A program made the translations under genes and the position numbers. Of a DNA stretch of 64,000 bases, positions 10,572 to 21,120 are shown in pieces. The stretch's first letter is position 1. Each line of letters begins with the position of its first letter. The notes under the pieces are model-generated. The model did not search any database. It was given only the letters and a program-made list of their open reading frames with translations, and was not told the DNA's origin. Source of the stretch: Prevotella sp. (GTDB lineage Bacteria > Bacteroidota > Bacteroidia > Bacteroidales > Bacteroidaceae); contig JAILFU010000163.1 of NCBI GenBank assembly GCA_024697405.1, positions 1-64,000 of the forward strand. The letters run 5' to 3'.

Positions 10572-11789
10572 CTACAGAAGGTCTTCAATTTTAATCCATA
10601 CGGGAATGTCAAGGATTGTGCAAATCTCAACCAAGGCACTGGTGGCGAAGATAATGGCTCCCGTTTTGTGGGCTGGCTGTCCGGCAAATTTGCTGAAGTT
10701 GCCAAGTATCAGTCTGATGTCTTCAACTCCCTGTGACTTAAGGAAGTTGTAGAGATTGACAGTATTGGCAGGGGGCACGGTGATGTCCTTTGAATGCTGC
10801 ACGAGTATGATGTGCTCATCGGTGCGGGGAGTCCATCCTGTACAAAGGTTGTCTTTGGCCATCACCTCCAAAAAGCTCTTCGAAACGTTAGACTCAATGT
10901 CGAGCATAGCGGGGGTGACGAAGTCGACAATGTCGTAGGAACCTACTTTCTCGTCAATTTCCTCGCGTGTGTATTTCTTGCTGATGATCCACTCGTCGAT
11001 ATTGCTGAGCAAAGGCTCTATGAATATGTCGGAGTAGGGGATGCCAAGGTTGAAGTATTTGTTGTAAGAGAGCAGCACGTTGATGACAGTAGAAGGCATG
11101 CCTGAAACATCTGCCTGGATAAGCTGTCGGTAAGTCTCGGGGATGTCATACGCCCCGGCACCGGCAATGGTAAATGTGATGTGCAGGTCAGGGCATTTCT
11201 CGTCAATCAGTCGTACCACGGCCATCGAGGTCTGTCCGCCTTGTGAGTAGCCGATGTTGAATAGGATATCGTCGTTCCATGAATAGCCCAGCGTGGGCAA
11301 CAGCTCCTTGGCGGCAAGAAGAGCATCGACGCTAGCCTGGGCATTGACGCTGGAGATGCAGTAGGCTTGCAATTTGTCCTCGGTGATGCCGAAGCCATAG
11401 TAATCGGCAGAGATTGTGATGAGACCGCTGCCGGCAATGAGTTTCTGCATCTTCAAGTCTCCTTTGGACGGGCACTCATCGGCTCGATAGACGCTGAAAT
11501 GGTTGTAGAGCAGCAATCCTTTGCCGGGATTGTCTTTTGTCACCTCGTCGCCGATGGTGATGGCGCCGGAGAGCAAGACGGGCTTGCCGAAGGGATTGGT
11601 AGAGGGGTATTCGATGTTGTATACAGTCATGTCCGCCTCGTCAATATGGTAGACGGAGGACACACGCGCCTTCAGAACGACGTTTCCCTCTTCATCGGTT
11701 GGGGGGTCGTCCTTCGAACACGAGGTGAAGGTCATTGCGCCGCAGAGCATCAGGATGACGGTGAGCAGCCATAGTTTGAACTGTTTCAT
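10572..11789 (-). CDS. Secreted alpha/beta-hydrolase lipoprotein (secretory lipase-like)
   Basis: Lipobox MTFTSCSKD; GYSQGGQTSMAVV nucleophile elbow. Confidence 0.75.
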   Translation of the reverse strand: MKQFKLWLLTVILMLCGAMTFTSCSKDDPPTDEEGNVVLKARVSSVYHIDEADMTVYNIEYPSTNPFGKPVLLSGAITIGDEVTKDNPGKGLLLYNHFSVYRADECPSKGDLKMQKLIAGSGLITISADYYGFGITEDKLQAYCISSVNAQASVDALLAAKELLPTLGYSWNDDILFNIGYSQGGQTSMAVVRLIDEKCPDLHITFTIAGAGAYDIPETYRQLIQADVSGMPSTVINVLLSYNKYFNLGIPYSDIFIEPLLSNIDEWIISKKYTREEIDEKVGSYDIVDFVTPAMLDIESNVSKSFLEVMAKDNLCTGWTPRTDEHIILVQHSKDITVPPANTVNLYNFLKSQGVEDIRLILGNFSKFAGQPAHKTGAIIFATSALVEICTILDIPVWIKIEDLL

Positions 11790-11865
11790 GGTTTCTTGGT
11801 ATTAATAGTTGAAAGTTCTAGATAATCATTGGTACTTATTGGCGGGAATTTTCCTTATTTAGGTA

Positions 11866-11873
11866 CAAAGGTA
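11866..11873 (-). promoter_or_regulatory. -7 box TACCTTTG
   Basis: Reverse complement of caaaggta upstream of the lipase-like gene. Confidence 0.55.
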
Positions 11874-11967
11874 CTAAAAAAGGTGCGAATCACCAAATTG
11901 TTCGTTAAAAAAAACTAACTAAAATAAATTATGTGCTGCACACCGCTCACCAGTCATCAACTTTTAG

Positions 11968-11975
11968 TACCTTTG
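11968..11975 (+). promoter_or_regulatory. -7 box TACCTTTG(CA) of the tRNA-Leu gene
   Basis: ttttagTACCTTTGcaccg, 26 nt upstream of the tRNA. Confidence 0.6.
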
Positions 11976-12000
11976 CACCGCATTTTGCGAAGTGAAGGCT

Positions 12001-12085
12001 GCCGCGATGGTGGAATGGTAGACACGAGGGACTTAAAATCCCTTGACCCGGAAGGGTTGTGCGGGTTCGAGTCCCGCTCGCGGCA
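12001..12085 (+). tRNA. tRNA-Leu (anticodon UAA), no encoded CCA
   Basis: Acceptor GCCGCGA/TCGCGGC + A; anticodon arm AGGGA-CTTAAAA-TCCCT; long variable arm; T-arm GCGGG-TTCGAGT-CCCGC. Confidence 0.95.
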
Positions 12086-12091
12086 CAAAAG

Positions 12092-12117
12092 AAGTGAGAG
12101 GCAATCACCTCTCACTT
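12092..12117 (+). terminator. Hairpin downstream of the tRNA
   Basis: aagtgagagg-caatca-cctctcactt, pyrimidine-rich sequence follows. Confidence 0.5.
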
Positions 12118-12153
12118 TCAGTTTCTCTCTATTTTCAGTTTCTCTCTTCGCTT

Positions 12154-13500
12154 TCACTCTTCACTTCTCACCTCTCCATTAACAACAACCTTATTCAGCT
12201 GCAGGTTCTCGATGGGCTGTTCGGTAAATGCCTTCACTTTGGCATGGTCTACCACGTCCACGTCGTTGAAGGTGAAATTGCGCAGCTTGTATTTCTCGCT
12301 GCCGCGCACATCGAAGAAGGTACCGCAGTCCATGCGGATATTGTTGAAACGGATATCATTGCACTCGCTTATCGGCATGTCAGGCCGGTCTTCCTTCTGG
12401 TAGAATTGGGTCCAGGGACGAATGAGGAGGAAGGAACGGCATCGGCCGGTGAAATTCTCCACGCGTACATATTCATAATGTTGGGGCGTGTCGGGACGCA
12501 TCTTCAGCCAGAGCACATTGTGGGTATCGTCGGCATGACAGTTGCGCATGATGACGTTCCAGTCGTGCAGCGATTCCGAGCCGAGCGTCATACAGCCGTG
12601 CACAGTGCCGTAGTGACAGTTCTCCACCAGGATGTTGTAGTTGGGGCCATTCTCGGGAGCCTTGTCGGCAAAGGTGCCCTTACCGCCCTTCAGCACTACG
12701 GCATCGTCGTTCACGTTCATGTAGCAGCCGCGCACCACCACATCGTGGCAAGCATCGATATCGATGGCGTCGGTCGACGGTCCCTTGATGTCCTGTGTGG
12801 AGGAGTAGATATAGAGGTCGAGATAGCGCACATGGTCGCAGCGGTAGATGTGGTTCGTCCAGAAAGGAGAGTTGATGAGACGCACGTCCTGGATGGTGAC
12901 ATTATGGCTGTTGGAGATATAGGTCAGTCGTGGGCGCTGCGCGTCCTTGTTGGTGCATTGCGGGTTCCATTGGCGGCGTATCCAAAACTCCTCCCAATAG
13001 TCCTGGCCGTTGCCGTCGATGGTACCCTTGCCGCTGATGGTGAAGCCGTCCAAGCCGTCGGCGTTGACTAGTGCCACGAAATACTTGCAGGTCTGGCCCT
13101 CTATGCGCGTCTCGCGAATCTCGAAGTCATGCACGCGGTCGCTGCCTTTCAGCACGCCGCCCTCTTCTATATAAAGATGAGTGCCCTGGCGGAAGAACAA
13201 GCTGCCGCTGTAGAATGTGCCTTTCGGAACCACGATAACGCCGCCCCCTTCCTGGGCGCAGCGGTCGATGACGGCCTGAATCTGGCGCGTCTGAATGTCC
13301 GTGGTGCCTTGGCGCACGCCGTAGCTGGTCAGCACGTATTGCTTGCCCAGCGTCTTGACATCCACCTTCGTCGTGTCCTTAAACCATGCGTCCATCACCT
13401 CGCCGTTGGGCCATTGTTCGGGCAACAGCACCCGTTTCTTTCCAATGGCCGTCGAGCATAGCAACAGCATCATCATGCCAAGAATTAATCTTTGTCTCAT
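12154..13500 (-). CDS. GH28-like polygalacturonase, secreted
   Basis: Right-handed beta-helix repeats; GPSTDAIDIDACHDVVVRGC, NVNDDAVVLKGGKG, CHYGTVHGCMTLGSES match the GH28 NxD / DD / GHG-like layout. Confidence 0.88.
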   Translation of the reverse strand: MRQRLILGMMMLLLCSTAIGKKRVLLPEQWPNGEVMDAWFKDTTKVDVKTLGKQYVLTSYGVRQGTTDIQTRQIQAVIDRCAQEGGGVIVVPKGTFYSGSLFFRQGTHLYIEEGGVLKGSDRVHDFEIRETRIEGQTCKYFVALVNADGLDGFTISGKGTIDGNGQDYWEEFWIRRQWNPQCTNKDAQRPRLTYISNSHNVTIQDVRLINSPFWTNHIYRCDHVRYLDLYIYSSTQDIKGPSTDAIDIDACHDVVVRGCYMNVNDDAVVLKGGKGTFADKAPENGPNYNILVENCHYGTVHGCMTLGSESLHDWNVIMRNCHADDTHNVLWLKMRPDTPQHYEYVRVENFTGRCRSFLLIRPWTQFYQKEDRPDMPISECNDIRFNNIRMDCGTFFDVRGSEKYKLRNFTFNDVDVVDHAKVKAFTEQPIENLQLNKVVVNGEVRSEE

Positions 13501-13533
13501 GTCTTTGATCTGTTTTGATTTGTTTTTGTGGTG

Positions 13534-13541
13534 CAAAGGTA
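13534..13541 (-). promoter_or_regulatory. -7 box TACCTTTG for the GH28 gene
   Basis: Reverse complement of caaaggta, ~34 nt upstream of the ATG. Confidence 0.6.
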
Positions 13542-13548
13542 CAAAAGA

Positions 13549-13653
13549 GTTAGGAGTTCGGAGTTAGAAGTTCGGAGTTTTTTTTCTCTCAAATCAATAA
13601 AAAATGTTAAGTAGCGGGTAATAACTCCCAACTCCTAACTCCTAACTCCTAAC
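13549..13653. repeat. 31-bp imperfect inverted repeat built of GTTAGGA-like heptamers
   Basis: Arms 13549..13579 and 13623..13653, 28/31 complementary, between divergent promoters. Confidence 0.85.
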
Positions 13654-13660
13654 TTTTTAC

Positions 13661-13668
13661 TAACTTTG
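13661..13668 (+). promoter_or_regulatory. -7 box TAACTTTG upstream of sppA
   Basis: 33 nt upstream of the ATG at 13701. Confidence 0.55.
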
Positions 13669-13700
13669 CGGCTCATAACAGTCAATAAAACTATTTTACA

Positions 13701-15494
13701 ATGAAAGATTTCTTTAAATACATGATGGCCACCATCTGTGGCATCATTGTGCTGACCGTTGTTGGAATACTCATCCTGTCGCTCACAGTGGCAGGCATGC
13801 TGGCTGGCAGCGATGTCAAGGTTAAGGCCAAGGAAAACAGTGTCTTTGTGCTGAAAATGAACGGAACAGTGGACGAGCGTTGTGAAGGTGCCGGCCCGCT
13901 GGATGTCCTGTTGTCGTCGGCCGACATGGAGATGATGGGGCTGGATGATATTCTGGAGGCTATCCGCAAGGCACGCGACGAGGAGAATATCAAGGGCATC
14001 TACATCGAGGGCGGTGTCACCACCTTCGACGCTCCTGCTACAGCCCAGCAGATTCGTGACGCCCTGCTCGACTTCAAGAAGAGTGGCAAGTGGGTCTATG
14101 CATACGCCGACCAGATGTTGCAAGCCTCCTACTATGTGCTCTCGGCTGCCGACTCCCTGTTCCTCAATAAGACGGGCATGATCGACTTCAAGGGATTGGG
14201 CGGCAAGGGTTACTACCTGACAGGCCTCTATGAGAAGCTGGGCATCAAGTACCAGTGCGCCCGTGTGGGCAAATACAAGAGTGCCGTGGAGAGCGTCACC
14301 CGTAAGGATATGAGCGAGGCTGACCGCGAACAGCGTGAGGCACTTTGGAACGGTATCTGGCAGCAATGGACCCGGCAGATGGCCGACAGCCGTAAGGTGA
14401 CCGCTCAGCAGCTGGATGAGCTGGCCAGCGACAGTATCATGCTTTTTGCTTGTGTTGACAACTACAAGACGTCTGGACTCATCGACCGCGCTATCTATCC
14501 CGATGAGATGAAGCGGGTAGTGTGTCGCAAGATGGGGCTCAACGACGATGAATCCGTCAACAAGCTGTTCTTGGAAGACATGCTTAACCTGAAGCCCGAG
14601 AAGAAAGAGAAAAAGCGTGGCGGTCAGGTGGCCGTGTACTATGCCTACGGCGAGATTGTGGACGAGGTGATGAGCAACTTCTATGGTGGTAGCACCATCC
14701 TGGGCAACAAAGTGGTAGACGACCTGCAGTTGCTGGCCAAGGACGATGCTGTGAAAGCGCTGGTGCTGCGCGTGAACTCGCCCGGCGGCAGTGCCGTCGC
14801 CTCGGAACAGATTTGGCATGCCCTCCAGCAGCTGAAGCTGAAGAAGCCTGTCGTAGTGTCCATGGGCGGACTGGCAGCCTCGGGCGGCTATATGATTAGC
14901 TGCGGTGCCAACTACATTATTGCCGAGCCGAGCACCGTGACGGGCAGTATCGGCATCTTCGGGCTTGTGCCCAACTTCAGCGCACTGGTGACCGATAAGC
15001 TCGGAGTAACATGGGATGGAGCCTCCACCAACGCCTATACCGACTATGAGACCAATCTCGTCTTTGGTCCGGACAACAGCAAGGAGATGCAATACTTGCA
15101 GAGCTATACCGACAGGGGCTATGACAATTTCATCAGTCTTGTGGCTCAGGGGCGCGGCATGACGAAAGAACAGGTGAACGAGATAGCCCAGGGCCGCGTG
15201 TGGCTGGCTACCGACGCCATTGGCATCAACCTCGTCGACCAGCTTGGATCGCTCAACGATGCTGTGGCTAAGGCTGCCGAGCTGGCTCATCTGGACGAAT
15301 ACCATCCTGTCAGCTATCCTGCCAAGAAAGACTGGCTGGAGGAGCTCGTCAGCGAGCAACAGCAGAAGAGCTATTTAAATGGTCAGCTGCGCCAGCTGCT
15401 GGGTGAGTTCTATGAGCCCATCATGCAGCTGCGCCTTGACCAGCAACGTAGCTGTCTGCAGGCACGCCTGCCTTACACGGTGAAGATTCAGTAG
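13701..15494 (+). CDS. sppA: Signal peptide peptidase SppA, 67K type
   Basis: LRVNSPGGSAVASEQIW, VSMGGLAASGGYMISCGANYIIAEPSTVTGSIGIFG. Confidence 0.95.
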   Translation: MKDFFKYMMATICGIIVLTVVGILILSLTVAGMLAGSDVKVKAKENSVFVLKMNGTVDERCEGAGPLDVLLSSADMEMMGLDDILEAIRKARDEENIKGIYIEGGVTTFDAPATAQQIRDALLDFKKSGKWVYAYADQMLQASYYVLSAADSLFLNKTGMIDFKGLGGKGYYLTGLYEKLGIKYQCARVGKYKSAVESVTRKDMSEADREQREALWNGIWQQWTRQMADSRKVTAQQLDELASDSIMLFACVDNYKTSGLIDRAIYPDEMKRVVCRKMGLNDDESVNKLFLEDMLNLKPEKKEKKRGGQVAVYYAYGEIVDEVMSNFYGGSTILGNKVVDDLQLLAKDDAVKALVLRVNSPGGSAVASEQIWHALQQLKLKKPVVVSMGGLAASGGYMISCGANYIIAEPSTVTGSIGIFGLVPNFSALVTDKLGVTWDGASTNAYTDYETNLVFGPDNSKEMQYLQSYTDRGYDNFISLVAQGRGMTKEQVNEIAQGRVWLATDAIGINLVDQLGSLNDAVAKAAELAHLDEYHPVSYPAKKDWLEELVSEQQQKSYLNGQLRQLLGEFYEPIMQLRLDQQRSCLQARLPYTVKIQ

Positions 15495-15498
15495 TTTT

Positions 15499-15570
15499 TT
15501 TCGAGGTTTCGAGATTTCGACATTTCGACATTTCGGCATTTCGATATTTCGATATTTCGATATTTCGATG
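15499..15570. repeat. Tandem 8-bp repeat, nine TTTCGANN units
   Basis: tttcgagg tttcgaga tttcgaca tttcgaca tttcggca tttcgata tttcgata tttcgata tttcgatg. Confidence 0.95.
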
Positions 15571-15593
15571 TAACGACATCCTGATTTAACAAA

Positions 15594-16721
15594 ATGGAAG
15601 GCGATTTCATTAAAGTCCGCGATTCACTGCTGCCGCTGAGCTGGCTCTACGGCGGCGCGGTGGGTCTGCGAAATTTTTGTTTCGACGTCGGACTGCTGAA
15701 AAGTCATGCCTTCAACGTGCCTGTCATTGGTGTGGGCAATATCACAGTGGGAGGAACAGGGAAGACACCCCATGTGGAGTATCTCGTCCGTCTGCTGCAG
15801 AAATCCTTCCGTGTGGCTGTGCTCAGCCGAGGCTACAAACGCAAAAGCAAAGGCTTCCTGCTGGCCGACGGACAGACCACGGTGCAGGATATTGGCGATG
15901 AGCCCATGCAGATGAAACAGAAGTTTCCCGACATCAGCGTGGCCGTAGATAAGAAGCGCGTACACGGCATCCGGCAGCTTACCGACAACGATAAGCAGCT
16001 GGATGTTATTTTGCTTGACGATGCTTTCCAGCATCGTTATGTCAAGCCGGGAGTCAACATTCTGCTTGTCGACTACCACCGTCTCATTATTTACGATAAA
16101 CTGCTGCCCGCAGGTCGCCTGCGCGAGCCGTTAAGCGGAAAGAACCGTGCAGACATCGTCATTGTGACCAAATGCCCTAAAGAGCTGAAGCCCATGGAAT
16201 TCCGCGTCATTACCAAAGCCATGAGCCTCTACCCCTACCAGCATCTCTATTTCACCACCATCGACTACGACCAGCCTTATGCCGTGTTCGGCAAGAGGGA
16301 GAAACTGGCAATCCCGTCTGCTTCGCCAGCTTCCCTTCTGTCCTTCCCTGACCACCATGTGCTATTGCTCACAGGCATTGCCTCGCCCCGTCAGTTGAAG
16401 GAAGATCTATCGCCGCTCATTCCCCATCTCACACCGCTCACCTTCGCCGACCATCATCGTTTCCGTGCAAAGGACATTGAGCGCATCAACGATGCTTTTG
16501 CACAGCTGCCCTCACCTAAGTTCATCCTCACCACAGAAAAGGACGCCACCCGGCTGGCCAGTGCTGAAGGGCTGAGCGAGGAGGTGTGTCAAAGCCTCTA
16601 TGCCATCCCCGTGCGTGTGGCTTTTATGCAACAGCAACAGGAGGAGAAATTCTGCGAGTTCATTGTAGGCTATGTGCACAAGAACTCCCGCAACAGCATC
16701 CTCGCCACCCAATCAGAATAA
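15594..16721 (+). CDS. lpxK: Tetraacyldisaccharide 4'-kinase
   Basis: VPVIGVGNITVGGTGKTPHVEYL, VAVLSRGYKRKSKG, ILLDDAFQHRYVKPGVNILLVD, LPAGRLREP. Confidence 0.96.
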   Translation: MEGDFIKVRDSLLPLSWLYGGAVGLRNFCFDVGLLKSHAFNVPVIGVGNITVGGTGKTPHVEYLVRLLQKSFRVAVLSRGYKRKSKGFLLADGQTTVQDIGDEPMQMKQKFPDISVAVDKKRVHGIRQLTDNDKQLDVILLDDAFQHRYVKPGVNILLVDYHRLIIYDKLLPAGRLREPLSGKNRADIVIVTKCPKELKPMEFRVITKAMSLYPYQHLYFTTIDYDQPYAVFGKREKLAIPSASPASLLSFPDHHVLLLTGIASPRQLKEDLSPLIPHLTPLTFADHHRFRAKDIERINDAFAQLPSPKFILTTEKDATRLASAEGLSEEVCQSLYAIPVRVAFMQQQQEEKFCEFIVGYVHKNSRNSILATQSE

Positions 16722-16723
16722 TA

Positions 16724-16751
16724 TTCACTTATCACTTTATCATCATCACTT
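16724..16751. repeat. Period-7 repeat between lpxK and thiL
   Basis: ttcactt atcactt tatcatc atcactt. Confidence 0.7.
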
Positions 16752-16756
16752 CCCCT

Positions 16757-17860
16757 ATGGAAATAGCACAACTGGGCGAGTTCGGTCTTATCGACCGGCT
16801 CACGAAAGACATCACTCCAAAGAACGAATCGACGAAACGCGGCATTGGCGACGACTGTGCCGTGCTACACTATCCCGATACGGAAGTGCTTGTCACTACC
16901 GACATGCTTATGGAGGGCGTTCACTTCGATCTTACCTACACTAGCCTGAAGCATCTGGGTTATAAGTCGGCTATGGTGAACATTAGCGACATTTTCGCCA
17001 TGAACGGTACCCCCCGGCAGCTCACCGTCTCGCTGGCGCTGAGCAAGCGCTTCACCGTTGAGGACGTGGAGCAGTTCTACGAGGGGCTGCGTTTGGCCTG
17101 CGAAAAGTGGAATGTCGACATCGTAGGTGGTGACACCACCAGCAGCTATACCGGCCTGGCCATTAGCATCACTTGCATCGGTGAGGCTGCCAAAGAAGAC
17201 ATAGTCTATCGCAACGGCGCACGCAACACCGACCTTATCTGCGTCTCAGGCGATTTGGGTGCTGCCTACATGGGCCTCCAGCTCCTTGAACGCGAGAAAA
17301 GCGTCTACTACAGTCAGTACAGCGAACTGCAGAAGAAAATGGCGGAAGCGCAGAAATCCGGCGACTCCTCCCAGATATCTAACATCAAATCTCAGCTTTC
17401 AGATCTCAGCATGCCCGACTTCTCCGGCAAGGAATACCTCCTCCAGCGCCAGCTGCAGGCCGAGGCCAGGGGCGACATCATTGAGAAGCTGCGCCAGGCA
17501 GGCATCCGTCCTACCGCCATGATGGATATCAGCGACGGACTCTCCAGTGAACTCATGCACATCTGCAAGCAGTCGGGCACAGGCTGCCGTATCTACGAAA
17601 AAGAGTTGCCTATCGACTATCAGACAGCCGTCATGGCCGAGGAGATGGAGATGAACGTCACCACTTGCGCCCTCAACGGCGGCGAAGACTACGAACTGCT
17701 GTTCACTGTGCCTATTGGTGACCTCGATCGCGTGCGCGACATAGAGGACGTGCATCTCATTGGCCACATCACAGAAGAAAAGTTCGGACTCCTGCTCGTC
17801 ACGCGCGATAATCAGGAATTCGAACTTAAGGCTCAAGGCTGGAACCCGTTAAAAGGGTAG
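16757..17860 (+). CDS. thiL: Thiamine-monophosphate kinase
   Basis: GDDCAVLHYPDTEVLVTTDMLMEGVHFDLTYTSLKHLGYKSAMVNISDIFAMNG, VGGDTTSS, ISDGLSSELMHI; start corrected from 16586 to MEIAQLGEFGLIDRL. Confidence 0.95.
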   Translation: MEIAQLGEFGLIDRLTKDITPKNESTKRGIGDDCAVLHYPDTEVLVTTDMLMEGVHFDLTYTSLKHLGYKSAMVNISDIFAMNGTPRQLTVSLALSKRFTVEDVEQFYEGLRLACEKWNVDIVGGDTTSSYTGLAISITCIGEAAKEDIVYRNGARNTDLICVSGDLGAAYMGLQLLEREKSVYYSQYSELQKKMAEAQKSGDSSQISNIKSQLSDLSMPDFSGKEYLLQRQLQAEARGDIIEKLRQAGIRPTAMMDISDGLSSELMHICKQSGTGCRIYEKELPIDYQTAVMAEEMEMNVTTCALNGGEDYELLFTVPIGDLDRVRDIEDVHLIGHITEEKFGLLLVTRDNQEFELKAQGWNPLKG

Positions 17861-17886
17861 GGAGTAGGGTAGTGCCTTTCCCTGTT

Positions 17887-17928
17887 ACAATAGTGCCCTC
17901 ACTGTTATCATAGTGGGGGCACTATTGT
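17887..17928. terminator. 17-bp-stem hairpin between convergent thiL and ABC permease
   Basis: acaatagtgccctcact-loop-agtgggggcactattgt, one T:G position. Confidence 0.65.
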
Positions 17929-17934
17929 GTTCTT

Positions 17935-19152
<1,218 letters not shown>

Positions 19153-19157
19153 AACTA

Positions 19158-19907
19158 TTAGTCGTCCTTCGGTATGGGCAGTGCGGCCAGAGCCTCGGCT
19201 GCCGACTTGATGTTGGTGTTGATAGTATCCTCACGTATCTTGCCGTCGCGCAGGTTGATGTTGCGGCTGGCGTATTCGGCAATCTCAGGGTTGTGGGTCA
19301 CGAAGATGATGGTATGTCCCTGGTGGTAGAGCTCCTGGAAGAGGACGAGCATCTCGAAGGAGGTGCGGGTGTCGAGGTTGCCGGTGGCCTCGTCGGCCAG
19401 CAGTACGGCAGGATCGTTGACCAGTGCACGGGCGATGGCCACGCGTTGCATCTGTCCGCCCGACATCTCGTTGCTCTTGTGCATCAGACGGTCGCCCAGT
19501 CCTACAGCCTGCAGGGCCTTGATGGCCTTCTCGCGGCGCTGGGAGGCGGTGTACTCTGAGTTGTACATCAGTGGCAGCTCGACATTCTCCACGGCTGTGG
19601 TCTTCGCCAGCAGGTTGTAGTTCTGGAAGACGAAGCCTATCTTGCGGTTGCGCAGGTGAGCACGTTGCGTCTTCGACATGGTGCGCACGTTGATGCCGTC
19701 GAGGAAGTAGTCGCCACTGGTGGGGGTGTCGAGGCATCCCAGCTGGTTGAGCAGGGTGGACTTGCCGCTGCCCGATGTGCCCTGGATGGTGACGAACTCG
19801 CCCTCGTAGATCTTGAACGACACGCCGCGCAAGGCTTTCACCGTTTCCGAGCCTACCTGGAAGTAGCGCTTCACGTTTTGTAGCTCAATAACAACTTTCT
19901 TTTCCAT
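19158..19907 (-). CDS. MacB/LolD-type ABC transporter ATP-binding protein
   Basis: Walker A GTSGSGKSTLL, signature MSGGQMQRVAIARAL, Walker B VLLADEATGNLD. Confidence 0.95.
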   Translation of the reverse strand: MEKKVVIELQNVKRYFQVGSETVKALRGVSFKIYEGEFVTIQGTSGSGKSTLLNQLGCLDTPTSGDYFLDGINVRTMSKTQRAHLRNRKIGFVFQNYNLLAKTTAVENVELPLMYNSEYTASQRREKAIKALQAVGLGDRLMHKSNEMSGGQMQRVAIARALVNDPAVLLADEATGNLDTRTSFEMLVLFQELYHQGHTIIFVTHNPEIAEYASRNINLRDGKIREDTINTNIKSAAEALAALPIPKDD

Positions 19908-21113
19908 TTATCTCCTTGGTTGTTGTTGATTGTTGCCGTTCTGCTGTCGGTTGTTTCCTCTGGGGCGTGGCATGAAGGGGTTCTGAGCCTGCTCGCCAAA
20001 CTGAGGCATCTCGTTGCCTCCGCTGATATTAAAGCCCGTCAGCACCTCGGTGCCTGCCTCTATGCCACCGAGAATTTCGGTGAGCAGTCCGTTGGTGATG
20101 CCTGTCTGTACGGCATGTGCCTTGAAGGTGTTGCCCTCCAGCGTCCACACCTTCATCGGTGCCTCTACGTTCTCAATCTTCTGTTCTTCGTTCAGGATGG
20201 CATCGATGGGCATGAAGCGCAGGGCTTTCGACTGTACAGCCAGCACGTCGTGCTTCTCTAGCGTAAAGATGGTGACGTTGGCCGTCAGTCCGGGCTTCAG
20301 CTTCAGGTCGTTGTTCGGGGCGGAGATGACCACTTCGTAGGTGACGACATTGCTCTCTGTTGTGGCCTGCTGGCGCACCTGTGTCACCTGTCCTTCGAAT
20401 CGGTCTTCGGGGAAGGCATCGACGGTGAACATCACCCGCTGGCCTTCCTTCACGCCGCCGATGTCAGCCTCGTCGATGTCTGCTATGACGCGCATGTCGG
20501 TCAGGTCCTGGGCAATGGTGAACAGCTCGGGAGTATTGAACGAAGCGGCTACCGTCTGGCCTTCCTCCACACTCTTCGAAAGCACCACGCCGTCGATGGG
20601 GCTGGTGATGGTGGCATAGCCCAGATTGGTCTGTGCCCGCTGCACGCTCTGTGCCGAGGTGACCACCTGCTCCTTGGCCTTGAGATACGACAGCTTGGCC
20701 GATTCAAAGTCGTTGGCGCTGACCAGTCCCTTCTCATAGAGCGTCTTGTAGCGGTTGTAGTTGGCCTGCTCATAGTTCATGGTGCTCTGGGCGCTGCTCA
20801 GGTTTGCCTGAGCGGTGCGCAGCTCGCTGGTGAGGTTGGTCTTGTCCAGCTCGGCAATGACCTGTCCTTTCTTCACCACGGAGTTGTAGTCCACATAGAG
20901 GTGGCTGACGATGCCGCTCACCTGTGTGCCTACGGTGACGGAGGTCACTGGCTCGATGGTGCCGGTGGCCGTAATGCTGTTCTGGATAGTGGTCTTCTCG
21001 ACGGTGGCTTTCTCAAACTCCACGGTCTGCTTCTTCTGTCCGCCGGAAAGCAGGAACCAGGCTGCTGCGGCTATGACGACAAGAATAGCGGCGATGATGA
21101 TTGTTTTTTTCAT
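19908..21113 (-). CDS. MacA-type periplasmic adaptor (membrane fusion protein)
   Basis: ITATGTIEPVTSVTVGTQVSGIVSHLYVDYNSVVKKGQVIAELD; TSPIDGVVLSKSVEEGQTV. Confidence 0.93.
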   Translation of the reverse strand: MKKTIIIAAILVVIAAAAWFLLSGGQKKQTVEFEKATVEKTTIQNSITATGTIEPVTSVTVGTQVSGIVSHLYVDYNSVVKKGQVIAELDKTNLTSELRTAQANLSSAQSTMNYEQANYNRYKTLYEKGLVSANDFESAKLSYLKAKEQVVTSAQSVQRAQTNLGYATITSPIDGVVLSKSVEEGQTVAASFNTPELFTIAQDLTDMRVIADIDEADIGGVKEGQRVMFTVDAFPEDRFEGQVTQVRQQATTESNVVTYEVVISAPNNDLKLKPGLTANVTIFTLEKHDVLAVQSKALRFMPIDAILNEEQKIENVEAPMKVWTLEGNTFKAHAVQTGITNGLLTEILGGIEAGTEVLTGFNISGGNEMPQFGEQAQNPFMPRPRGNNRQQNGNNQQQPRR

Positions 21114-21120
21114 ATTTTCA

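Noticed and set aside
11931-13071. ORFs running through the tRNA-Leu region (11931..12182, 12043..13071)
   Set aside because: They translate a tRNA and the antisense of the GH28 gene.
13635-15359. 574-aa antisense ORF over sppA
   Set aside because: Shadow ORF: sppA on the + strand has clear family motifs and the antisense protein has none.
16586-16756. N-terminal extension of the thiL ORF
   Set aside because: Overlaps lpxK by 136 bp; the family start MEIAQLGEFGLIDRL is at 16757.
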